Assembly (NCBI RefSeq): GCF_900109525.1
Contig: NZ_FOAN01000002.1
Location: 310,001 to 374,000 of the forward strand
Source of the DNA: Allobosea lupini
GTDB lineage: Bacteria; Pseudomonadota; Alphaproteobacteria; Rhizobiales; Beijerinckiaceae
Direction of reading: 5' to 3'
DNA length: 64,000 nt
How positions within the stretch are numbered: position 1 is the stretch's first letter; each line of letters begins with the position of its first letter. Positions 26,479 through 34,065 of this stretch are shown here, piece after piece. Under the pieces are notes generated by a model. That model was not told the DNA's origin. It saw only the letters and a program-made list of their open reading frames with translations, and ran no database searches. The position numbers and the translations under genes are program-made.

Positions 26479-26493
26479 TTTCCGTTTTGGAAA
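26479..26493. promoter_or_regulatory. Candidate LysR box (glc divergent promoter)
   Basis: TTTCC (26479-26483), GTTTT, GGAAA (26489-26493): a 15-bp palindrome containing the T-N11-A core typical of LysR sites. It lies 14 nt upstream of the LysR start and 86 nt upstream of glcD. Confidence 0.5.
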
Positions 26494-26578
26494 TAATCAT
26501 GCACGTTAGCCCCGCTGCATCCCCTGTGGAAGTATTCTAGAGTCGTGCGAGAACCGGAGAGGGTGAGGACGGAGTGTC

Positions 26579-28015
26579 ATGAGTGCGATCGCCTTTCCGG
26601 CGCCCGATGCCGGCATCCTCGCCCGCCGCGACGCCATCATCTCGGGCCTCGCCAAACTGGTCGCAGCCGACGCGCTGATCACCTCCGAGGACGAGCGGCG
26701 TCCCTATGAGACCGACGCGCTGACCGCCTATCGCCGCATGCCGCTCGCGGTCGTGCTGCCTTCAACCACGCGGGAGGTCGCGGCTGTGCTGCGCTATTGC
26801 TCCGAACAGGGCGTGCCGGTGGTGCCGCGCGGCGCCGGCACCTCGCTAGCCGGCGGCGCGATCCCCCAGGAGGACGCGGTGGTGATCGGCGTCTCCAAGA
26901 TGAACCGCATCCTGGAAATCGACTACGCCAACCGCGTGGCGAAGGTGCAGGCCGGCGTCACCAATCTCGCCGTCACCGGCGCCGTCTCGGCAGACGGGTT
27001 CTTCTACGCGCCCGATCCGTCCTCGCAGCTCGCCTGCTCGATCGGCGGCAATATCGGGATGAACTCGGGCGGCGCCCATTGCCTGAAATACGGCGTCACC
27101 ACCAACAATGTGCTGGGGGTCACCCTGGTCATGCTGGATGGGAGCATCGTCGAGATCGGCGGTGGTCACCTCGACGCCCCCGGCTACGACCTGCTCGGCC
27201 TGATCGTCGGCTCGGAGGGCCAGCTCGGCATCGTCACCGAGGCGACGGTGCGCATCCTGCGCCAGGCGGAAGGCGCGCGGCCCGTCCTGTTCGGCTTCCC
27301 GACCAGCGTCGAGGCCGGTGCGGCGGTCGCCGCCATCATCGGCGCCGGCATCATTCCGGTGGCGATGGAGTTCATGGACAAGCCGGCGATCGAGATCTGC
27401 GAGGCCTTCGCCCATGCCGGCTATCCGATGGATTGCGGGGCGCTGCTGATCATCGAGGTCGAGGGCTCGGAGGCCGAGATGGATGCCCAACTCGCCCGCA
27501 TCGTCGCGATCGCAAGGGAGCACGGCGTCGGCACGGTCAAGGAGAGCAAGTCGGCGATGGAGACGGCGGCGATCTGGAAGGGCCGCAAATCCGCCTTCGG
27601 CGCCACCGGCCGCATTGCCGACTATATCTGCATGGACGGCACGATCCCGACCGGGCAATTGCCCTTCGTGCTCGAGCGCATGGACGAGATCATCAAGGGC
27701 TATGGACTGCGCGTCGCCAATGTCTTCCATGCCGGCGACGGCAATCTCCACCCGCTGATCCTCTACAACTGCAACGACCCGGTCGAGGCGCAGAAGGCGG
27801 AGGACGCCGGCAACGACATCCTCAAGCTCTGCGTCGAGGTCGGCGGCTGCCTGACCGGCGAGCACGGCGTCGGCATCGAGAAGCGCGACCTGATGACGGT
27901 CCAGTTCAACGAGGCCGATCTGCACCAGCAGCAACGGGTCAGGGCCGTGTTCGATCCGCGCTGGCTGATGAACCCGGCGAAAGTGTTCCCGCTGGAAGGG
28001 CGGATCGCGGCCTGA
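26579..28015 (+). CDS. glcD: Glycolate oxidase subunit GlcD (FAD-linked)
   Basis: 478 aa. Oxidises glycolate to glyoxylate with the GlcE and GlcF subunits. The PCMH-type FAD domain shows PRGAGTSLAGG (about 83-93) and GGNIGMNSGGAHCLKYGVT. The C-terminal FAD-oxidase domain has FHAGDGNLHPLILY and CLTGEHGVGIEKRDLM with the catalytic histidines. Start and length agree with the family. First gene of a glcD-(GIY-YIG)-glcE-glcF run, so a nuclease gene and two repeat copies separate it from glcE. Confidence 0.93.
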   Translation: MSAIAFPAPDAGILARRDAIISGLAKLVAADALITSEDERRPYETDALTAYRRMPLAVVLPSTTREVAAVLRYCSEQGVPVVPRGAGTSLAGGAIPQEDAVVIGVSKMNRILEIDYANRVAKVQAGVTNLAVTGAVSADGFFYAPDPSSQLACSIGGNIGMNSGGAHCLKYGVTTNNVLGVTLVMLDGSIVEIGGGHLDAPGYDLLGLIVGSEGQLGIVTEATVRILRQAEGARPVLFGFPTSVEAGAAVAAIIGAGIIPVAMEFMDKPAIEICEAFAHAGYPMDCGALLIIEVEGSEAEMDAQLARIVAIAREHGVGTVKESKSAMETAAIWKGRKSAFGATGRIADYICMDGTIPTGQLPFVLERMDEIIKGYGLRVANVFHAGDGNLHPLILYNCNDPVEAQKAEDAGNDILKLCVEVGGCLTGEHGVGIEKRDLMTVQFNEADLHQQQRVRAVFDPRWLMNPAKVFPLEGRIAA

Positions 28016-28019
28016 GCTT

Positions 28020-28066
28020 TGTCATTCCGGGGCTCGCGCAGCGAGAACCCGGAACCCACGACCGGG
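28020..28066 (+). repeat. Structured repeat, left copy flanking the GIY-YIG gene
   Basis: Begins TGTCATTCCGGGG and ends ACCCACGACCGGG, with a central hairpin whose inner stem is CTCGC-GCA-GCGAG inside CCGGG/CCCGG. The same element occurs inverted at 28368-28416. The nuclease ATG starts 8 nt after this copy. Confidence 0.88.
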
Positions 28067-28073
28067 TGAGCGG

Positions 28074-28358
28074 ATGGCGTATTTCGTCTACCTCATGGCC
28101 AGCAAACGAAGCGGTACGCTCTACCTCGGCATCACCAACGATCTGGCAAGACGTGCCCATGAGCACAAATCGAAACGGAACATCGGCTTCACGAGCCGCT
28201 ACGGGGTGGACAGACTGGTCTGGTACGAGCAGTTCGAAGATGTGAGGGATGCGATCGACCGAGAAAAGGTCCTGAAGAAGTGGCGCAGAGCCTGGAAGAT
28301 CAAGCTCATCGAAGACATGAATCCGGAATGGAAGGATTTCTATGAAAGGCTGTCCTGA
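28074..28358 (+). CDS. Small GIY-YIG nuclease-domain protein
   Basis: 94 aa, a stand-alone GIY-YIG domain of the UPF0213/YhbQ type. The degenerate GIY is VYL (residues 5-7) and YIG is YLG (17-19); the catalytic arginine candidate is in NDLARRAHEH (Arg26/27) and the metal-binding glutamate in DREKVLKKW (Glu64). No other domain is present. It lies inside the glc operon, bracketed by inverted copies of a structured repeat, and its codons use A/T at third positions more than glcD or glcE, so it is probably an acquired gene. Role unknown; the catalytic core appears intact. Confidence 0.92.
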   Translation: MAYFVYLMASKRSGTLYLGITNDLARRAHEHKSKRNIGFTSRYGVDRLVWYEQFEDVRDAIDREKVLKKWRRAWKIKLIEDMNPEWKDFYERLS

Positions 28359-28367
28359 CCGGCGATG

Positions 28368-28416
28368 CCCAGTCGTGGGTTCCGGGTTCTTCGCGATGCG
28401 AAGCCCCGGAATGACA
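28368..28416 (-). repeat. Structured repeat, right copy flanking the GIY-YIG gene
   Basis: Inverted copy of the element at 28020-28066. The outer parts are nearly identical, while the inner stem differs by paired changes: CTTCGC-GAT-GCGAAG here against CTCGC-GCA-GCGAG there, so base pairing is kept. It begins 9 nt after the nuclease stop codon and ends 15 nt before the glcE start. Confidence 0.88.
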
Positions 28417-28430
28417 GCGGTTGGTGCCTG

Positions 28431-29615
28431 ATGCTCCACACACCCACCACAGAGGCGCAGGCCTGCGCCGTCGTCGCCTCTATCGTCGAGGCGCGCGTTC
28501 CGCTCGCCATCCGCGGCGGCGGCACCCGTTCCGGTCTCGGCCGGCCGGACAACGCCGTCAGCACGATTTCGAGCGCCGAACTTACCGGCATCACCCTGTA
28601 CGAACCCTCCGAGATGGTGATCGGCGCAAAAGCCGGCACGCCGCTGAAGCTGATCGAGGAGACGCTGGCAAGCCGCGGCCAGATGCTGCCCTTCGAGCCG
28701 ATGGACCATCGCGCATTGTTCGGCACGGAGGGCGAGCCGACGATCGGCGCGATCGCGGCCGGCAACATCTCGGGCCCACGGCGGATCAATGCCGGCGCCG
28801 CTCGCGACTCGCTGATCGGCATCAAGCTGATCAATGGCCGTGGCGAGCTGGTAAAATCCGGCGGGCGGGTGATGAAGAACGTGACCGGCCTCGACCTGGT
28901 CAAACTCGTCTCCGGCAGCTTCGGCACGCTCGGCTTCCTGACCGAAGTCACTTTCCGCGTGCTGCCGCGGCCGGAGCGCATCGTCACCCTGATCTGGGAG
29001 GACCTCGCCGACGAGGCCGCGGTGGCGCTGCTGTCGGGAGCGCTCGGCTCGCCTTTCGAGCCGATGGCTGCGGCGCATCTGCCGGCCGGCGTCGGCGCGG
29101 AGCACGCGCGCACGCTGCTCAGGCTTGAGAACTTCTCCGCCTCGATCAGCTACCGCGCCGCCGAGCTCGCGCGCCTGCTCAAAGGCTACGGCCGGCCGCA
29201 GCTGATCGAGGGCCGCGCCTCGGACGCGCTCTGGCGCGAGGTCAGGGATGCAGCCTTCTTCGCCGGCACGCCGGAGGCCGTCTGGCGGCTTTCGCTTGCA
29301 CCGACTAACGGGCCGAAAGCGACCGCCGCGATCGCGCGCATGGTACCCGGCGCGCGCTGGTTCTACGATTGGGGCGGCGGCCTGATCTGGCTCGCCGTGG
29401 CAGCCGATGGCGATGCCGGAGCGGCAGCGATCCGCACCGCGCTGAAGCCGCTCGGCGGCCATGCCACGCTGGTGCGGGCGCCCGATGCGGTGCGGGCGGC
29501 GGTTCCCGTCTTCGAGCCGCTCTCCGAGCCGCTGATGCGGGTGACGGCGGGCATTAAGAAGAGCTTCGATCCGGAGGGCGTGTTCGAGCCTGGCCGGATG
29601 TATGCGGGGGTGTGA
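28431..29615 (+). CDS. glcE: Glycolate oxidase subunit GlcE (FAD-binding)
   Basis: 394 aa from ATG at 28431; the in-frame upstream extension would be encoded by the repeat and is not used. FAD-binding domain with VPLAIRGGGTRSGLGRP (about 25-41) and TIGAIAAGNISGPRRINAGA, then a GlcE C-terminal region ending MRVTAGIKKSFDPEGVFEPG. It lacks the full catalytic C-terminal domain of GlcD and acts as the partner subunit of the oxidase. Separated from glcD by the GIY-YIG unit and from glcF by another palindrome. Confidence 0.92.
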   Translation: MLHTPTTEAQACAVVASIVEARVPLAIRGGGTRSGLGRPDNAVSTISSAELTGITLYEPSEMVIGAKAGTPLKLIEETLASRGQMLPFEPMDHRALFGTEGEPTIGAIAAGNISGPRRINAGAARDSLIGIKLINGRGELVKSGGRVMKNVTGLDLVKLVSGSFGTLGFLTEVTFRVLPRPERIVTLIWEDLADEAAVALLSGALGSPFEPMAAAHLPAGVGAEHARTLLRLENFSASISYRAAELARLLKGYGRPQLIEGRASDALWREVRDAAFFAGTPEAVWRLSLAPTNGPKATAAIARMVPGARWFYDWGGGLIWLAVAADGDAGAAAIRTALKPLGGHATLVRAPDAVRAAVPVFEPLSEPLMRVTAGIKKSFDPEGVFEPGRMYAGV

Positions 29616-29630
29616 GATGGCGTGTCGTCG

Positions 29631-29720
29631 GCATGGTCGGGCTTGTCCCGACCATCCACGTCTTCCTTTCGCGAAGGCGGTGTTCAAGACGTGGATGCTC
29701 GGCACAAGGCCGAGCATGAC
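29631..29720. repeat. Inverted repeat pair between glcE and glcF
   Basis: Left half ATGGTCGGG-CTTGT-CCCGACCAT (29632-29654) is followed by CCACGTCTT; the right half is AAGACGTGG followed by ATGCTCGGC-ACAAG-GCCGAGCAT (to 29717). The halves are inverted copies of one element, each with a 9-bp hairpin, and the two hairpin stems differ by paired changes. A small CCTTTCGCGAAGG hairpin lies in the middle. Confidence 0.85.
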
Positions 29721-29731
29721 GGTGTAGGATC

Positions 29732-31099
29732 ATGCAGACCAACTTCACGCCCGAGCTTCTCGCCTCAGACCCGCGTCTTCCGGCCTCCGAGAAGATCCTG
29801 CGCACCTGCGTGCATTGCGGGTTCTGCACCGCGACCTGCCCGACCTATCTGCTGCTCGGCGACGAGCTCGATTCGCCGCGCGGGCGCATCTACCAGATCA
29901 AGGACATGCTGGAGAGCGGCAAGCCGGCAACGCCGGACGTGGTCAAGCATGTCGACCGCTGCCTGTCCTGCCTCTCCTGCATGACGACCTGCCCATCGGG
30001 CGTGCACTACATGCACCTGGTCGACCATGCCCGCGCCCATATCGAGGAGACCTATGAACGGCCCGTCGTCGACCGGACGCTGCGGGCGATCCTGTCGGCG
30101 ATCCTGCCCTATCCCGGCCGCTTCCGTCTCGCCATGCTGGCGGCGCGGCTTGGCAAGCCGCTGGCGGGCGTGCTCGGGTCGCTGCCTGTCGTCGGCGATC
30201 GGCTGAAGGCAATGCTGGCGCTGGCGCCCTGGAGCCTGCCCGATCGCTCTTCGATGGAAGGGCCAGCTTCCTTCCCGGCCGAGGGCGAGCGTCGCAAGCG
30301 CGTCGCCATTCTCTCGGGCTGCGCCCAGCCGGTGCTCGATCCCGGCATCAACGAGGCGACGATCCGCCTGCTGACCCGACATGGCGTCGAGGTGATACTG
30401 CCCAAGGGCGAGGGCTGCTGCGGCGCGCTCGTCCACCATATGGGCCGCGAGCATGACGCGCTCGCCTTCGCCCGCGCCAATATCGACGTCTGGATGGCCG
30501 AGATCGATGGCGAGGGTCTCGATGCGATCCTGATCACGGCGTCGGGCTGCGGCACCACGATCAAGGATTACGGCTTCATGTTCCGCAATGAGCCGGCCTA
30601 TGCGGAGAAGGCGGCGAAGGTCGCCGGCCTCGCCAAGGACGTGACCGAGTTCGTCGAGACGCTGGAGATCGCGCCAACCCGCAGCTTCGACCTGACCGTC
30701 GCCTACCACTCCGCCTGCTCTATGCAACACGGCCAGCAGCTCAAGGACGGGCCGAAGCGCCTGCTGGCGCGGGCCGGCTTCCGGGTCAAGGAGGTGCCGG
30801 AGGGCCATATCTGCTGCGGCTCGGCCGGCGTCTACAACATCCTCCAGCCGGAGATCGCCGGGCAGCTGCGCGAGCGCAAGGTCGGCAACATCCAGCGCAC
30901 CAGGCCGGACCTCGTCGCCACCGGCAATATCGGCTGCATCACCCAGATCGCGAAGGGTTTCGCCGACCGCGGCGCGACGACGCCGATCCTGCACACGGCC
31001 GAACTGCTCGACTGGGCGACCGGCGGGCCTTTGCCGGAGAAGCTGGCCAAGGCAGGGATCGGGGAAGCGGTGGCACCGGAGCTCGTCGCGGCTGAGTGA
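29732..31099 (+). CDS. glcF: Glycolate oxidase iron-sulfur subunit GlcF
   Basis: 455 aa. Two 4Fe-4S motifs: CVHCGFCTATCP (Cys26, 29, 32, 36) and CLSCLSCMTTCP (Cys77, 80, 83, 87). Two CCG cysteine-rich domains follow (GEGCCGALVHH and GHICCGSAGVYN). It passes electrons from the flavin subunits GlcD/GlcE towards the quinone pool at the inner membrane. Third functional gene of the glc run; start ATG at 29732 lies 12 nt after a palindromic repeat. Confidence 0.95.
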   Translation: MQTNFTPELLASDPRLPASEKILRTCVHCGFCTATCPTYLLLGDELDSPRGRIYQIKDMLESGKPATPDVVKHVDRCLSCLSCMTTCPSGVHYMHLVDHARAHIEETYERPVVDRTLRAILSAILPYPGRFRLAMLAARLGKPLAGVLGSLPVVGDRLKAMLALAPWSLPDRSSMEGPASFPAEGERRKRVAILSGCAQPVLDPGINEATIRLLTRHGVEVILPKGEGCCGALVHHMGREHDALAFARANIDVWMAEIDGEGLDAILITASGCGTTIKDYGFMFRNEPAYAEKAAKVAGLAKDVTEFVETLEIAPTRSFDLTVAYHSACSMQHGQQLKDGPKRLLARAGFRVKEVPEGHICCGSAGVYNILQPEIAGQLRERKVGNIQRTRPDLVATGNIGCITQIAKGFADRGATTPILHTAELLDWATGGPLPEKLAKAGIGEAVAPELVAAE

Positions 31100-31103
31100 T
31101 TAA

Positions 31104-31254
31104 GCGCGGGGAACCCCTCTCCCGGATGGGAGAGGGGCAGGGGTGAGGGACCGCCGCTGATCATCTGAACGCAACGGCACCGCTGCGACCTCAATCGGAT
31201 AGGGCAGGCCCTCATCCCTGCCCTTCTCCCACACGGGAGAAGGGTTCCCCGCGC
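31104..31254. repeat. Large inverted repeat after glcF
   Basis: Left arm GCGCGGGGAACCCCTCTCCC (31104-31123), hairpin, CAGGGGTGAGGG; right arm CCCTCATCCCTG, CCCTTCTCCC-ACAC-GGGAGAAGGG, TTCCCCGCGC (ends 31254). It belongs to the same family as the units at 19312 and 22437. It occupies most of the 313-nt gap to the SMP-30 gene; nothing else is recognised there except the ribosome site GGGAGG before 31413. Confidence 0.85.
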
Positions 31255-31412
31255 CTGTCATCTGCGCGAGCCAGCCTGCGTCGGCAGGCCGTCACCTTCG
31301 AACGCTCCTAGCCAAGCCCGAGAATGACGCCCGAGCATGCGGGCTGTGTTCCTCACGCGATTGCCTCCACGGCCATGATCGCCGATCCTCCCGCCACCAA
31401 GGGAGGACAGGC

Positions 31413-32342
31413 ATGACATTCGGTTTCATCGAGGGTTTTCGCGTCGAGGTGCTCGACCCGCGCTTCCATCGGATCGTGCCCGGCTCGGCCCGGATGGAGC
31501 GGCTGTGGACGGGCGCGCGCTGGTCGGAAGGCCCGGCCTGGTTCCCCGCGCACCAGACGCTGGTCTGGTCCGACATCCCCAACAACAGGATGCTGCGCTA
31601 CGACGCCCTCACCGGTGAGGTCGGCACGTTCCGCCAGCCAGCGCGCAATTCGAACGGCAACACCGTCGACCGGCAGGGCCGGCTCGTCACCTGCGAGCAT
31701 GGCGGGCGACAGGTGACGCGCACCGAGCATGACGGCTCCGTCACCGTGCTGGCGAGCCACTACCAGGGCAAGCGCCTGAATTCGCCCAACGACGTGGTGG
31801 TGAAGTCGGACGGCGCGATCTGGTTCACCGACCCCGATTACGGCATCCTGACCGACTATGAGGGCGACAAGGCGCAGAGCGAGATCGGCCGCTGCAATGT
31901 CTACCGCATCGATCCGCACAGCGGCGAGATCGCCATCGTCGCCGATGATTTCGTCAAGCCGAACGGCCTTGCCTTCTCGCCCGACGAAAGCGCGCTCTAC
32001 ATCGCCGACACCGGGGCGAGCCATGATCCGGAGAACGGTCCGCGCCATATCCGCAAGTTCGCGGTAACCGGCGACGGCGCAACGCTAGGCGCTTCCTCGG
32101 TCTTCGCCACCTGCACGGCCGGGCTGTTCGACGGATTCCGCTTCGACGTCGAAGGCCGGCTCTGGAGCAGCGCCGCCGACGGTCTCCACGTCTTCGACCC
32201 GGACGGCACGCTGATCGGCAAGGTGCTGGTGCCGGAGGTGGTCGCCAATCTCTGCTTCGGCGGCCCGAAGCGGAACCGCCTGTTCATCTGCGGGACCACA
32301 TCGCTCTATGCGCTGATGACCCACACCAACGGCGTCGGCTGA
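31413..32342 (+). CDS. SMP-30/gluconolactonase family protein
   Basis: 309 aa six-bladed beta-propeller. Family blocks: ARWSEGPAWFPAHQTLVWSD with the metal-ligand Glu, NGNTVDRQGRLVTCEHGGR, LNSPNDVVVKSDGAIWFTDP and NGLAFSPDESALYIADTG with the metal-binding Asn and catalytic Asp. These enzymes hydrolyse sugar lactones such as gluconolactone in the cytoplasm or periplasm; no signal peptide is seen. Neighbouring glycolate genes do not fix the substrate. Confidence 0.92.
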   Translation: MTFGFIEGFRVEVLDPRFHRIVPGSARMERLWTGARWSEGPAWFPAHQTLVWSDIPNNRMLRYDALTGEVGTFRQPARNSNGNTVDRQGRLVTCEHGGRQVTRTEHDGSVTVLASHYQGKRLNSPNDVVVKSDGAIWFTDPDYGILTDYEGDKAQSEIGRCNVYRIDPHSGEIAIVADDFVKPNGLAFSPDESALYIADTGASHDPENGPRHIRKFAVTGDGATLGASSVFATCTAGLFDGFRFDVEGRLWSSAADGLHVFDPDGTLIGKVLVPEVVANLCFGGPKRNRLFICGTTSLYALMTHTNGVG

Positions 32343-32434
32343 GCGCTGACGAGGGCCATAGTCGCCCGACCGAAGGTTCCAGATGGCACGGCTTTTGCCG
32401 AGATGGCGCACCACTCCTCACACCGGTGCGCGCA

Positions 32435-34024
32435 ATGCTCAAACGCTTGGCGGGGTCCGCCCTCATCGCCCTTTTCCTGACCAGTCCGGCGTTGGCCGAG
32501 ACGGTCGTCCGCTACGGCATCTCGATGGCGGACATACCGTTGACCTCCGGCCAGCCCGATCGCGGTGCGGGCGCCTATAAATTCACGGGCTATACGCTCT
32601 ACGATCCGCTGGTCGCCTGGGAGATGAATATCGGCGACCGGCCGGGCAAGCTGGTTCCGGGGCTCGCCACGGGCTGGAAGGTCGATCCTGCCGATCCGAC
32701 GAAGTGGCTGTTCACGCTGCGCGAGGGCGTGAAATTCCATGACGGCAGCGCCTTCGACGCCGACGCCGTCGTCTGGAATCTCGACAAGGTGCTCGACGAG
32801 AAGGCGGCGCATTACGACCGGCGCCAGGCGGCGCAGGTCAAGCCGCGCCTGCCCTCGATCGCGAGCTGGCGCAAGATCGACGCCAAGACGGTCGAGATCA
32901 CGACCAAGACGGTCGACTCCTTCTTTCCCTACCAGATGCTCTGGTTCCTGGTGTCGAGCCCGGCGCAATACGAGAAGCTCGGCCGGGACTGGGACAAGTT
33001 CGCTCGAGAGCCCTCCGGCACGGGCCCGTTCAAGCTGACCCGGTTGGTGCCGCGCGAACTCGCCGAGCTCAGCAAGAACGCGGATTACTGGAACAAGGAC
33101 CGGCTGGCCAAGGTCGACAAGCTGGTGCTCGTACCGATGCCGGAAGTGCTGGCGCGGACCAATGCTCTGATCGCGGGCCAGGTCGACCTGATCGAGACGC
33201 CGGCTCCCGACACCGTGCCGCAGCTGAAGCGGGCCGGCATGCGCATCGTCGAGAACGTCACGCCGCATGTCTGGAACTACCATCTCAGCGTGCTTCCCGG
33301 CTCGCCCTGGACCGATATTCGGCTGCGCAAGGCGATGAACCTGGCGATCGACCGCAATGGCGTGGTTGCGCTGATGAACGGCCTCGCCAAGCCTGCCGTC
33401 GGCCAGGTCGATCCGGCGAGCCCGTGGTTCGGAAAGCCCGGCTTCGAGATCAAGTACGACCCCGAAGCAGCCAAGAAGTTGCTGGCGGAAGCCGGTTACT
33501 CGCCCGCCAAGCCGCTGAAGGCGACCTTCGTGATCGCGCAGGGCGGCACCGGCCAGATGCTGTCGCTGCCCATGAACGAGTTCATCCAGCAGAACCTGAA
33601 GGAGGTCGGCATCGAGATCGACTTCAAGGTGGTCGAGCTCGAACTTTTGTACACCCACTGGCGCAAGGGGGCGAAGGACGAGATCAACGCGGGCATCAGC
33701 TCGAACAACATCGCCTATGTCACCTCCGATCCGCTCTATGCGATCATCCGGTTCTTCCACTCGAACCAGGCAGCGCCGGTCGGCGTGAACTGGGGTGGCT
33801 ATGCGAGCCCCGTGGTCGACGGGCTGCTCGACGAGGCGATGAAGACCTTCGACGTCGCCCGGCAGGACGCCTTGCTGGCCAGGGCGCATGCGCAGATCGT
33901 CGACGACGCGGTTCTGGTCTGGGTCGTGCACGACACCAACCCGCATGTGCTCTCGCCGAAGATCAAGCAGTTCGTGCTGGCCCAGCACTGGTTCCAGGAC
34001 CTGACCACGATCAGCCTGGACTGA
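32435..34024 (+). CDS. ABC transporter substrate-binding protein, family 5 (peptide/nickel type)
   Basis: 529 aa from ATG at 32435 (GTG at 32426 possible). Signal peptide MLKRLAGSALIALFLTSPALA, then the SBP_bac_5 fold: KWLFTLREGVKFHDGSAFDA with the family signature, SGTGPFKLTRLVPREL and LRKAMNLAIDRNGVVALM. It would capture a peptide or similar organic ligand in the periplasm. No permease or ATPase genes are adjacent, so it is an orphan component relying on partners elsewhere. It is convergent with the AbrB-like gene. Confidence 0.93.
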   Translation: MLKRLAGSALIALFLTSPALAETVVRYGISMADIPLTSGQPDRGAGAYKFTGYTLYDPLVAWEMNIGDRPGKLVPGLATGWKVDPADPTKWLFTLREGVKFHDGSAFDADAVVWNLDKVLDEKAAHYDRRQAAQVKPRLPSIASWRKIDAKTVEITTKTVDSFFPYQMLWFLVSSPAQYEKLGRDWDKFAREPSGTGPFKLTRLVPRELAELSKNADYWNKDRLAKVDKLVLVPMPEVLARTNALIAGQVDLIETPAPDTVPQLKRAGMRIVENVTPHVWNYHLSVLPGSPWTDIRLRKAMNLAIDRNGVVALMNGLAKPAVGQVDPASPWFGKPGFEIKYDPEAAKKLLAEAGYSPAKPLKATFVIAQGGTGQMLSLPMNEFIQQNLKEVGIEIDFKVVELELLYTHWRKGAKDEINAGISSNNIAYVTSDPLYAIIRFFHSNQAAPVGVNWGGYASPVVDGLLDEAMKTFDVARQDALLARAHAQIVDDAVLVWVVHDTNPHVLSPKIKQFVLAQHWFQDLTTISLD

Positions 34025-34031
34025 CCCCTGC

Positions 34032-34059
34032 CCCGGAGCCGGCCTTGGCAGGCTCCGGG
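34032..34059. terminator. Hairpin between convergent genes
   Basis: CCCGGAGCC (34032-34040), 10-nt loop, GGCTCCGGG (34051-34059). There is no T-run, but its place in the 41-nt gap between two convergent stops suggests a shared bidirectional terminator. Confidence 0.45.
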
Positions 34060-34065
34060 CCGCCG

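Noticed and set aside
26846..27934. 362-codon reverse-strand open frame opposite glcD.
   Set aside because: Antisense shadow of a clearly assigned gene, with no recognisable domain.
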